Shown piece by piece: positions 27,879-35,180 of a stretch of DNA of 64,000 nt. Both the position numbers and the translations under genes were made by a program. This DNA comes from Bacteroidota bacterium (GTDB lineage Bacteria > Bacteroidota > Bacteroidia > AKYH767-A > OLB10), in the NCBI GenBank assembly GCA_016699635.1, contig CP064983.1, positions 682,001 to 746,000 on the forward strand. The letters run 5' to 3'. The notes under the pieces were generated by a model. That model ran no database searches, was not told where the DNA came from, and worked only from the letters and a program-made list of their open reading frames with translations. Positions within the stretch are counted from its first letter, which is position 1; each line of letters begins with the position of its first letter.

Positions 27879-28472
27879 ATGAAACTCATTTCACTATTAT
27901 GCATTTCACTATTAATGCTTGTTTCATGCAAAGAAAATTCTGAACCTAAGCAAGGTGCAGAAACTACTGAGCAGCTTCCATCCAACTCAATTTTCAATCT
28001 TACTTCCGACTGGCAAAATCAAGATGGGAAAACTATTAAGCTAAAAGACTTACAGGGTAAGACACTGGTAGTAGTTATGATTTACACTACCTGTAAAACT
28101 GCATGCCCTATACTTGTTGCTAAAATGAAAATGATTGAATCTAAATTTGATCGGAAAGACATTGATAAAATCAATCTTGTACTAGTATCTATTGACCCTG
28201 AAACAGACACTCCGGAACATCTCAAAGAGTTTTCGATTAAAAACGAAATGACAGGGCCACAATGGACATTCTTACGCTCTGCTGAAAACGCAACAAAAGA
28301 ATTTGCAAACGTACTTTCAATGAAATACAAAAAGATTTCACCTATTGATTTTTCACACTCAAACATTATCAGCACCTTTAAACCAAATGGGATTTTAGTA
28401 AGTCAGGAAGAAGGTGATATTAATGTTGACAAGGTTGTTACAACAGTCAATCAAACTGTAAGAAAGAAATAA
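27879..28472 (+). CDS. SCO1/SenC/PrrC-family copper chaperone lipoprotein
   Basis: 197 residues; lipobox Cys17 (LVSC), then a thioredoxin-like domain with the copper motif C72-KTA-C76-P and the third ligand His160 (DFSHSN). SCO proteins deliver copper to the CuA site of cytochrome oxidase, and in some denitrifiers to nitrite or nitrous-oxide reductases. Its place immediately after nirK and the nirV-like gene suggests it loads copper into NirK or keeps its thiols reduced; this is inference. It is the last gene of the cluster before a new promoter at 28566. Confidence 0.88.
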   Translation: MKLISLLCISLLMLVSCKENSEPKQGAETTEQLPSNSIFNLTSDWQNQDGKTIKLKDLQGKTLVVVMIYTTCKTACPILVAKMKMIESKFDRKDIDKINLVLVSIDPETDTPEHLKEFSIKNEMTGPQWTFLRSAENATKEFANVLSMKYKKISPIDFSHSNIISTFKPNGILVSQEEGDINVDKVVTTVNQTVRKK

Positions 28473-28565
28473 AACAATTAAAAAAGAGAACAATCTCATT
28501 TAACATAAAACTACTTTTTAGGCAGTAGTTAACTCCCTTTGCTTCCATAGAATATTCTACGTAGT

Positions 28566-28573
28566 TATCTTTG
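28566..28573 (+). promoter_or_regulatory. Promoter -7 box giving a leaderless transcript
   Basis: TATCTTTG ends only 4 bp before the ATG at 28578, so transcription should start on or next to the start codon. A TTTG occurs at 28538-28541, rather far upstream (24-bp spacer). Confidence 0.55.
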
Positions 28574-28577
28574 CATA

Positions 28578-29240
28578 ATGGCAAAACGATATTCTGTATT
28601 TCAATGGTTGTTTAGTTTTATAACTCCTGTTATCATTCACAAAGATCAATCGGAAGTAAATAGTATTTTAGAAACTACATTGGAAAATGGCAAACTGGTT
28701 CTGAATTCTGCTCATGCCAATTACAGCTATGGAAGTCTATTTCGTGTTTTTATAAAAGCATTGCTTCGTTTTAATATTGACATCAAAAACAAAAAGAAAA
28801 TATTAGTTCTTGGTATGGGCGGTGGCAGTGTTGTAAAGTTTTTATTAGGAAACAATACATATGCACAACTTGATACTGTTGAAATTGACCGGAAGATAAT
28901 TAGCATTGCAAAAGAAATGTTTGACCTTTCTCCTTCTGATAGATTAAAAATTTATGCAGCTAATGCCGTTGACTACCTTAAAGATTGTACAGAGGAATAT
29001 GATTTAATTTTGATAGACCTTTTTATTGACGATGCTGTTCCTGAGTTTTGTTTCACAGAATCTTTTTGGAAATCAATTCAAAACATTTGTCTGCCTAAAT
29101 GTGACATTGTTTTTAATGCCAGTATGAAGCAAAATAACCTTCAACACAATCTTGATTTTTTAGGCGCAATACACTTAAAAGAGAATCTTACCATAGAACA
29201 AAATCTGTTTTTCCTGTTACAACCTGCTGTGAGTAAGTAA
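28578..29240 (+). CDS. Spermidine-synthase-like methyltransferase-fold protein
   Basis: 220 residues. A Rossmann-like domain with ILVLGMGGGSVVKFL, the acidic end of strand 2 VEIDRKIISIAKEMF, and EYDLILIDLFID, as in spermidine synthase and its non-polyamine relatives. The N-terminal beta domain of true SpeE and the polyamine-pocket motifs are not evident, so it may be only a paralogue with unknown substrate. It follows the nitrite-reductase cluster but has its own promoter. Confidence 0.75.
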   Translation: MAKRYSVFQWLFSFITPVIIHKDQSEVNSILETTLENGKLVLNSAHANYSYGSLFRVFIKALLRFNIDIKNKKKILVLGMGGGSVVKFLLGNNTYAQLDTVEIDRKIISIAKEMFDLSPSDRLKIYAANAVDYLKDCTEEYDLILIDLFIDDAVPEFCFTESFWKSIQNICLPKCDIVFNASMKQNNLQHNLDFLGAIHLKENLTIEQNLFFLLQPAVSK

Positions 29241-29274
29241 TTTACTATCACTATAAAATTTTAATTCATTGCAC

Positions 29275-29282
29275 TATATTTG
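29275..29282 (+). promoter_or_regulatory. Promoter -7 box for the T9SS cargo gene
   Basis: TATATTTG, 8 bp before an in-frame ATG (29291) and 26 bp before the ATG (29309) that I prefer as the start. Confidence 0.5.
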
Positions 29283-29308
29283 TCCGGTTAATGCAAACTC
29301 CATTACTA

Positions 29309-30193
29309 ATGAAAAGACTTTACACAACTATATTTTTAACTTTAGTAGCCATTAGCCTTCAGGCACAAAATGCAACGCCTAATGCAGGTTTTGAAAACTG
29401 GAATCAGGTTGGAAATCGTTTTGACCCTGCCGATTGGAATAATCTGAATCCAAGCACCGGAATAATAGGTGTGTTAACTTGTGCTCGTGCTTCAGGTGCA
29501 GATGCACACAGTGGAAGCTATGCAATTAAATTAACTACTAAATTAATTCCCGGATTTAATGTTATAGCAAATGGTATAGCAAGTACAGGCACATTAATCA
29601 CAACACCACCTTATGGCGTATCAGGAGGCATTGCCTTTACCGGTCGCCCGGATAGTATTACAGGTTGGTATAAATATACACCTGCCGGTACAGATCAGGG
29701 ATTTGTTGAATTGCAATTGTTAGGCACTACAAACACAGACACTATTGGCTATGTAAGATTTGAAACACCTAATGCCACAGTAAGTACATACACACGATTT
29801 GCTGCTGCTGTAAATTATCTTTCTACAGCAACACCATCAAACACTATATGGATACTTTCCTCAAGCAAAGGAGTCGGACCTATTGTCAACAGTCAGATTT
29901 TTATTGATGATATTGCAATGGTTTTTAACCCTTCTTCTGTAAATACAATTGATACAAAAAACGAAGTTTCCATTCTGGGCAATGTCATAAAAGAAAAAAT
30001 ACGATTTAATTATAAAAATACCGGTGTTTATCAATTCAAATTAATTGATACTGCCGGACGAATAGTAACAGATACAGAACTTAACTCACAACAAAGTACT
30101 GTAGATGTTTCTGCTTTGGATGGTTTGTATTTTTATATCATCGAAAATAATTCAGGCATTATCAATAACGGAAAAGTAATTATCAGGAATTAA
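29309..30193 (+). CDS. T9SS-exported protein with type A sorting domain
   Basis: About 294 residues. The signal peptide is MKRLYTTIFLTLVAISLQAQ; the next ATG upstream (29291) would add six residues ahead of it. The mature part has a jellyroll-like domain (PNAGFENW, DPADWNNLNPSTG, SGSYAIKL) of the type called PCMD or carbohydrate-binding in Bacteroidota, and a C-terminal T9SS type A tail (YQFKLIDTAGRIVTD, SALDGLYFYIIEN, NNGKVIIRN). Ligand unknown. The stop is 1 bp from the TonB receptor start, so the two are probably cotranscribed and may act on the same nutrient. Confidence 0.85.
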   Translation: MKRLYTTIFLTLVAISLQAQNATPNAGFENWNQVGNRFDPADWNNLNPSTGIIGVLTCARASGADAHSGSYAIKLTTKLIPGFNVIANGIASTGTLITTPPYGVSGGIAFTGRPDSITGWYKYTPAGTDQGFVELQLLGTTNTDTIGYVRFETPNATVSTYTRFAAAVNYLSTATPSNTIWILSSSKGVGPIVNSQIFIDDIAMVFNPSSVNTIDTKNEVSILGNVIKEKIRFNYKNTGVYQFKLIDTAGRIVTDTELNSQQSTVDVSALDGLYFYIIENNSGIINNGKVIIRN

Positions 30194-30194
30194 T

Positions 30195-31499
30195 ATGCGC
30201 TATCTGAATAACGCAAAAAAATCATTTCTATTAATTATTGCAAATGTCTTGTTTGGCATTTCCTGCTATGCACAAATGGGTGTGTTGAGAGGAAATGTTT
30301 ACTTAAAACAAAATGGTGAACCTATTGCAGGTGCCGGTATTTTTCCGGTCAATGATAAATCAATAGGTGTGGCATCTGATGCTGATGGAAGTTATGAGAT
30401 AAATCTCCCTGTTGGAAAACAAACCATCGTTTATACATTGACAGGATTAAAAAATGATACCCTTACATTAGATATTAAAGATGGTACAGAGTCTATCCGC
30501 AATATCTATCTTACATCAAACCTTAAAAATCTGAATGTAGTAGTTGTTTCTGCAAGTAAGTACGAACAACGTATTGAAGATATTACAGTAAGCATGGAAG
30601 TTATCAGTCCAAAACTTATTGAAAACAGAAACACAACCAATGTTACTAGTGTACTCGAACAAACTCCGGGTGTTACAATTTTAGATCAGGAGCCACAAAT
30701 TCGCGGTGGTAGTGGTTTTAGTTTTGGTGTTGGCAGTCGAGTAGCTACACTCATTGACGGCCTTCCCATTATGACCGGTGATGCAGGACGTACAGAATGG
30801 CAATTTATTCCTGTCGAAAATATTGAGCAGATAGAAGTAATTAAAGGTGCTTCTTCAGTTTTATATGGTTCGTCTGCATTAAGTGGAACAATCAATTTCA
30901 GGACAGCCTATCCAAAAGAGCGTTATCACACCTATTTAAGAACTTATGGTGGCGTTTATGACAAACCATCAAACAGAGATGCAAAATGGTGGGATAGGCC
31001 TGCAACTTTTTCAGGCATCAACTTTTTACATAGTGAGAAAATCAATCGTTGGGATTTAATCATTGGTGGCAATGGATTGTATGACCACGGATTTATTGGC
31101 CCGCCTTTAGCTATGAGTTCTTTACCTTTTCAGGATACAACCATCAGTAACAATGATGTTGCATCACGCTGGGGCAGATTAAATTTCAACATCCGTCACA
31201 GGTTTAAAAATGTCGAAGGCCTTTCAGCGGGTATCAATGGAAATTTTATGCAGTCACACTCTAACTTTTCATTGGTTTGGGCAAATGACAGCACAGGAAT
31301 TTACAATGCCTTCCCGAAAACAATGACACTTACCGATTCTAAAACATTTTATATTGACCCATACATCAGTCTGACCGAAAAAAAGGTTCATCACATCAAC
31401 TGCGTTCACGCATTTTTTATGCCGACAATGACAATGGCAACGATCAATCAAATAAAACAAATGTTTATCTGGCTGAATATCGTTTTAACCGCGAGTTGA
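30195..31499 (+). CDS. TonB-dependent receptor, N-terminal fragment
   Basis: Signal peptide, then a carboxypeptidase-regulatory-like domain (LRGNVYLKQNGEPIAGAGIF, SDADGSYEINLPVG), a plug domain (VTSVLEQTPGVTILDQEPQIRGG, IEQIEVIKGASSVLYGSSALSGTINF) and the first barrel strands. It takes up a ligand across the outer membrane using TonB energy. The frame is lost at a run of seven A (31378-31384); eight A would give TEKKGSSHQLRSRIFYADNDNGN and join the second fragment. The complete receptor is about 800 residues. Substrate not readable. Confidence 0.85.
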   Translation: MRYLNNAKKSFLLIIANVLFGISCYAQMGVLRGNVYLKQNGEPIAGAGIFPVNDKSIGVASDADGSYEINLPVGKQTIVYTLTGLKNDTLTLDIKDGTESIRNIYLTSNLKNLNVVVVSASKYEQRIEDITVSMEVISPKLIENRNTTNVTSVLEQTPGVTILDQEPQIRGGSGFSFGVGSRVATLIDGLPIMTGDAGRTEWQFIPVENIEQIEVIKGASSVLYGSSALSGTINFRTAYPKERYHTYLRTYGGVYDKPSNRDAKWWDRPATFSGINFLHSEKINRWDLIIGGNGLYDHGFIGPPLAMSSLPFQDTTISNNDVASRWGRLNFNIRHRFKNVEGLSAGINGNFMQSHSNFSLVWANDSTGIYNAFPKTMTLTDSKTFYIDPYISLTEKKVHHINCVHAFFMPTMTMATINQIKQMFIWLNIVLTAS

Positions 31500-32590
31500 T
31501 TTCATTAGGAAGATTAAATGTAACCTCTGGAGTTTATTTCCAGCAATCATTCAGTCATGCATCACTTTATGCAGGTAGTGGAAGCGATAAAAACACCCTT
31601 GAAAACTATGCAGCTTTTATACAATTAGAAAAAAAACTTATAAAAAAATTGATGGTGTCTGCAGGTTTCAGAACTGAATACTTTGAGATGAACAATAAAG
31701 AATCGCAGTTAGAACCTATTTTACGTGCAGGATTAAATTATCAGCTTACAGAAGGAACTTTTATTCGTTGCTCATACGGACAAGGATATCGTTATCCAAC
31801 CATTGCAGAAAAATATATTGAAACCGGTGCCGGTGGAATTTCTGTTTTCCCAAATCCAGAGGTACAACCTGAATCAAGCTGGAATGCCGAAGCAGGAATT
31901 AAGCAAGGTTTTAAGATTGGAAACTTCTTTGGCTTTGCCGATTTTGCAGTTTTTGAACAACGCTATCACAACACCATTGAATATATTTATGCTTTATGGC
32001 AACCCGATCAGTTAGCCGGATTTAAATTTGTGAATACAGGAAACTCACGTGTTAAAGGCCTTGAAGTTTCTATTATGGGTGAAGGAAAACCGGTTCACAA
32101 TTTCGCCATAAGCTTTCTGGGTGGATATACTTATACGCTGCCGCAAAGTCTGGAGCCTGACTATATTTTTGCAACTGATAATCCGCCAACAGACTTTTTA
32201 CCCGACTCATTATCATACAGCAGCACCAGCACAGACACATCAAAGAATATTCTCAAATACCGTTTTCAGCATATTGCCAAAATGGATATAGAGCTAACCT
32301 GGAAATTTATTTCTTTAGGTTATGGCATTCGTTATTACAGTTTCATGAAAAATATTGATAAAAAGTTTTATGATCTTGATGAAACAGTTTTACCGACCGG
32401 TGTAAAAGCCTATCGCGAAAAACATGACAAAGGAACCTTGGTGCACGATATTCGTTTAGGCTTCAAACTCAACGAAATTTTTAAAGCTTCATTTTTAGTA
32501 AACAATGCCACAAACCTTGAGTATTCATTGCGTCCGTTAAAAATTGAGTCGCCCAGAAATTATACTGTTCAGCTTACGGCAGCATTTTAA
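31496..32590 (+). CDS. TonB-dependent receptor, C-terminal barrel fragment
   Basis: The remaining beta-barrel of the receptor that starts at 30195. Typical features: SYGQGYRYPTIAEKYIETGAGG, PEVQPESSWNAEAGIKQG, FVNTGNSRVKGLEVSI, and the last strand NYTVQLTAAF ending in the aromatic residue used for barrel assembly. The TTG at 31496 is internal; the true frame comes in from about 31385 as YLAEYRFNRELISLGRL. Confidence 0.85.
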   Translation: MISLGRLNVTSGVYFQQSFSHASLYAGSGSDKNTLENYAAFIQLEKKLIKKLMVSAGFRTEYFEMNNKESQLEPILRAGLNYQLTEGTFIRCSYGQGYRYPTIAEKYIETGAGGISVFPNPEVQPESSWNAEAGIKQGFKIGNFFGFADFAVFEQRYHNTIEYIYALWQPDQLAGFKFVNTGNSRVKGLEVSIMGEGKPVHNFAISFLGGYTYTLPQSLEPDYIFATDNPPTDFLPDSLSYSSTSTDTSKNILKYRFQHIAKMDIELTWKFISLGYGIRYYSFMKNIDKKFYDLDETVLPTGVKAYREKHDKGTLVHDIRLGFKLNEIFKASFLVNNATNLEYSLRPLKIESPRNYTVQLTAAF

Positions 32591-32765
32591 TATAGACCTT
32601 AGCTTGTTAAAAAGGTGTTTATGAGTTTATTTTGGGCTGTTAAATCTGACCTGTTCAATAGCTTTAATTCAGTCTTACTTAGGTTGTTAATGATGATTTT
32701 CTATACAGAAGTCAGAATACTTCAGCCAAATAGCAGAAAAATGAAAAATATTTACACTATAAGGC

Positions 32766-32794
32766 TTTGAATGTAAATTGTTTTTATACATTTG
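32766..32794 (+). promoter_or_regulatory. Promoter of tRNA-Glu and possibly rpsT
   Basis: TTTG (32766-32769), 17 bp, TACATTTG (32787-32794). This is the same box spacing as the adhesin promoter at 19083. The predicted transcript starts about 13 bp ahead of the tRNA. Confidence 0.6.
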
Positions 32795-32813
32795 CAGCCT
32801 CAAAAAAACGTTT

Positions 32814-32885
32814 GGCCCGTTCGTCTAGGGGTTAGGACATCTCCCTTTCACGGAGGAAACACGAGTTCGATTCTCGTACGGGCTA
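32814..32885 (+). tRNA. tRNA-Glu (anticodon TTC)
   Basis: 72-nt cloverleaf. The acceptor arm GGCCCGT pairs with ACGGGCT (one G-U), the anticodon stem TCTCC/GGAGG holds loop CTTTCAC with anticodon TTC, and the T arm has GTTCGATTC. CCA is not encoded. It lies 50 bp ahead of rpsT. Confidence 0.96.
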
Positions 32886-32935
32886 CAAAAAAAATAAGGA
32901 TTAATATCCATCATTAAAAAGTAAAAACTGTAATT

Positions 32936-33190
32936 ATGGCAAATCACAAGTCAGCAGTAAAAAGAATTCGCGCCAACGGTGCTAAAAAAGACAGAAACCG
33001 CTATCAGGCAAAAACTTCGCGTAATGCTTTGAAAGAACTGCGTACTACCACAGATAAGAAAGAAGCTGAAAAGTTGCTTCCGGAAGTATCAGGTATGCTT
33101 GATAAAATGGCAAAAAAGAACCTTATTCATAAAAATAAGGCTGCAAATCTGAAATCAAGTATCACTAAATATGTTAGTGCTTTAAAATAA
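32936..33190 (+). CDS. rpsT: 30S ribosomal protein S20
   Basis: 84 residues, strongly basic, with the S20 start MANHKSAVKRIRAN and the middle KNRYQAKTSRNALKEL-like helix; S20 is a three-helix bundle that binds the 5' domain of 16S rRNA early in 30S assembly. Length is typical. It follows tRNA-Glu by 50 bp, possibly on the same transcript, and is closed by a terminator at 33213. Confidence 0.96.
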   Translation: MANHKSAVKRIRANGAKKDRNRYQAKTSRNALKELRTTTDKKEAEKLLPEVSGMLDKMAKKNLIHKNKAANLKSSITKYVSALK

Positions 33191-33212
33191 TATTCACATA
33201 ATTTTGAATTTT

Positions 33213-33241
33213 AAGCTCGCTATAAATGCGGGCTTTTTTTG
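33213..33241 (+). terminator. Terminator of rpsT
   Basis: AAGCTCGC / GCGGGCTT (8-bp stem with one G-T pair, 7-nt loop) followed by a run of T. Confidence 0.85.
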
Positions 33242-33263
33242 TTTAACACCTTATCTTAGCACC

Positions 33264-33953
33264 ATGGAAGAACCTAAAAACATCAAATCATGGTCGGAAA
33301 GTGACAGGCCAAGAGAGAAACTCCTTGAAAAAGGCAAGGAAGCCTTAACCGACAGTGAGTTGCTAGCTATCCTCATCCGTTCAGGAACCCGTCAGGAATC
33401 TGCTGTTGACTTGGCCAAACGTATTTTAAAAAATACACATAACGAGCTGTCAGAACTTTCTAAGCTATCCGTAAAAGACATGATGAAGTATAAAGGTATG
33501 GGCAAAGTAAAGTCTATCACTATTGTTGCTGCTTTGGAATTAGGACGCAGACGCGCACAAGCACAGGCTTTGGAAAGACAAAAAATAACTTCAAGCAAAG
33601 ATGCAGTAGCCTATTTTAAAGCCTTACTGGCCGACCTGCCGCATGAAGAATTCAGAATACTTTTGTTAGACCGCGCCAATCAGATTATCAAATCCGAAAA
33701 CATCAGTAAAGGTGGTGTTTCGGGAACTGTGGTTGATGCACGAATCATTTTTAAATCGGCTATAGAAAATTTAGCTTCGGGCATTATCCTTTGTCACAAC
33801 CACCCTAGTGGCAATCCTAAACCAAGTCAGGCTGATGTTAATCTGACATCAAAACTAAGTCAGGCCGGAAAATTACTGGAAATAAACATCTTAGATCATG
33901 TTATTATTGCCGGTGACGACTATTACAGCTTTGCCGATGAAGGGCAGCTTTGA
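33264..33953 (+). CDS. radC: RadC family JAB-domain protein
   Basis: About 230 residues from the ATG at 33264 (MEEPKNIKSW). The N-terminal helix-hairpin-helix part (SDRPREKLLEKG, LSVKDMMKYKGMG) and the C-terminal RadC/JAB metalloprotease-like domain with HNHPSGNPKPSQAD (JAMM motif, zinc ligands) are intact. Once called a DNA-repair protein, its activity is unproven. An in-frame start 20 codons upstream overlaps the rpsT terminator and is unlikely. TATCTTAG at 33252-33259 is a near-match promoter box that would make the transcript leaderless. Confidence 0.92.
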   Translation: MEEPKNIKSWSESDRPREKLLEKGKEALTDSELLAILIRSGTRQESAVDLAKRILKNTHNELSELSKLSVKDMMKYKGMGKVKSITIVAALELGRRRAQAQALERQKITSSKDAVAYFKALLADLPHEEFRILLLDRANQIIKSENISKGGVSGTVVDARIIFKSAIENLASGIILCHNHPSGNPKPSQADVNLTSKLSQAGKLLEINILDHVIIAGDDYYSFADEGQL

Positions 33954-34003
33954 TTTTTCAACAGCCTGTTTACAAGTAAAAAATCTGATAACCGATTTAA
34001 TGG

Positions 34004-34011
34004 TACTTTTG
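34004..34011 (+). promoter_or_regulatory. Promoter -7 box for carA
   Basis: TACTTTTG (TAnnTTTG), 14 bp before the carA ATG. Confidence 0.5.
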
Positions 34012-34025
34012 CGAAACTTTTCGAA

Positions 34026-34331
34026 ATGAAATACGCACACAAATCACCCGCTGTATTGTTGCTTCAGGACGGTACGGTATTTTATGGAAAGTCGGCAGGT
34101 AAAATTGGAACTGCCACCGGTGAAATCTGTTTTAACACCGGCATGACAGGCTATCAGGAAATATTTACCGACCCAAGTTATAAATCGCAGATTATGGTGA
34201 TGACCTCTGTACACATCGGAAATTATGGTGTGTGCCAGGCAGAGTCAGAATCTTCGTCAGCAAAAATATCTGCATTGGTTTGTCGCAATTTCTCTGACCA
34301 TTTTCACGCAAAAAGCCGATCAAAGCCTTAG
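34026..34331 (+). CDS. carA: Carbamoyl-phosphate synthase small subunit, N-terminal fragment
   Basis: 101 codons of the CarA N-terminal domain (LLQDGTVFYGKS, GEICFNTGMTGYQEIFTDPSY, HIGNYGV). It ends at a TAG at 34329-34331 that lies in the same frame as the second fragment. The preceding codons (KSRSKP) are off-frame: one A too many near 34310 and one G too few near 34332 would give the expected AKADQSLRDYFIENN. The two indels cancel, so only a short stretch is scrambled. Confidence 0.88.
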   Translation: MKYAHKSPAVLLLQDGTVFYGKSAGKIGTATGEICFNTGMTGYQEIFTDPSYKSQIMVMTSVHIGNYGVCQAESESSSAKISALVCRNFSDHFHAKSRSKP

Positions 34332-34352
34332 GATTATTTTATTGAAAACAAT

Positions 34353-35147
34353 ATGGTTGTTGTATCTGATGTTGATACACGTGCCATCGTGCAGCACATC
34401 CGCAGCAAAGGTGCTATGAATGCCATTGTTTCTTCTGGAAGAAACCGATCTTGCAAAGCTGAAAACCCTTTTGGCAAAGTACCTTCTATGGAAGGACTTG
34501 AATTATCGAGCACAGTCAGCACTCAGAAAGCATATACCTATGGCGATGCAGCAGCAGCATTGCGTGTGGCTGTAATAGATTTAGGAGTAAAAGAAAACAC
34601 ATTGCGCTGTCTTGCTGACAGAGGTTGTTACATAAAAGTTTTTCCGATGAACACTTCTTTTGAAGAAATGGAAAAATTTAATCCGCAAGGTTATTTGGTT
34701 TCCAATGGACCGGGCGATCCTGCTGTAATGCCTGCTATGGTAGATACCGTGAAAAAAATTCTGAATTCCGATAAAGCGCTGATGGGAATCTGTTTAGGTC
34801 ATCAGATGCTTGCAGAAGCCTGTGGAATAAAAACATTTAAAATGTTTAACGGACATCGTGGCATCAATCACCCAGTAAAAAATTTGGTGACAGGTCGTGC
34901 AGAAGTGACATCACAAAATCATGGCTTCGGTGTTATTCCGGAAGAAACTATCAATAAGGCAGAGATTGAAATTACACATATAAACCTGAACGATCAAAGT
35001 ATAGAAGGAATCAGTGTAAAAAATAAAAAGGCTTTTTCTGTTCAGTATCATCCCGAAGCTGCACCCGGCCCTAATGATGCGCGTTATCTTTTCGACAACT
35101 TCGTAAATGCCGTTAGGGAAGTAAAAGAGCAGGCTGTTACGGTGTAG
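34353..35147 (+). CDS. carA: Carbamoyl-phosphate synthase small subunit, glutaminase fragment
   Basis: The rest of CarA: SDVDTRAIVQHIR, then the class I glutamine amidotransferase domain with the nucleophile Cys in GICLGHQMLAEACG, GHRGINHPV, QNHGFGV and the catalytic His-Glu in QYHPEAAPGP. With CarB it makes carbamoyl phosphate for arginine and pyrimidine synthesis; carB is not in the window. The methionine at 34353 is internal. Combined length is about 373 residues, normal for CarA. Confidence 0.92.
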   Translation: MVVVSDVDTRAIVQHIRSKGAMNAIVSSGRNRSCKAENPFGKVPSMEGLELSSTVSTQKAYTYGDAAAALRVAVIDLGVKENTLRCLADRGCYIKVFPMNTSFEEMEKFNPQGYLVSNGPGDPAVMPAMVDTVKKILNSDKALMGICLGHQMLAEACGIKTFKMFNGHRGINHPVKNLVTGRAEVTSQNHGFGVIPEETINKAEIEITHINLNDQSIEGISVKNKKAFSVQYHPEAAPGPNDARYLFDNFVNAVREVKEQAVTV

Positions 35148-35180
35148 CCTGCCCTCTTCAATTATTTTATTTTAGGACTC

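Noticed and set aside
28509..28530. AACTAC / GTAGTT inverted repeat after the SCO gene as a terminator
   Set aside because: Only 6 bp, large loop and no T-tract after it.
31378..31384. Programmed frameshifting at A-runs
   Set aside because: Breaks occur in unrelated housekeeping genes at varied A-run lengths with both plus and minus shifts and no shared slippery site or downstream structure; sequencing error is simpler.
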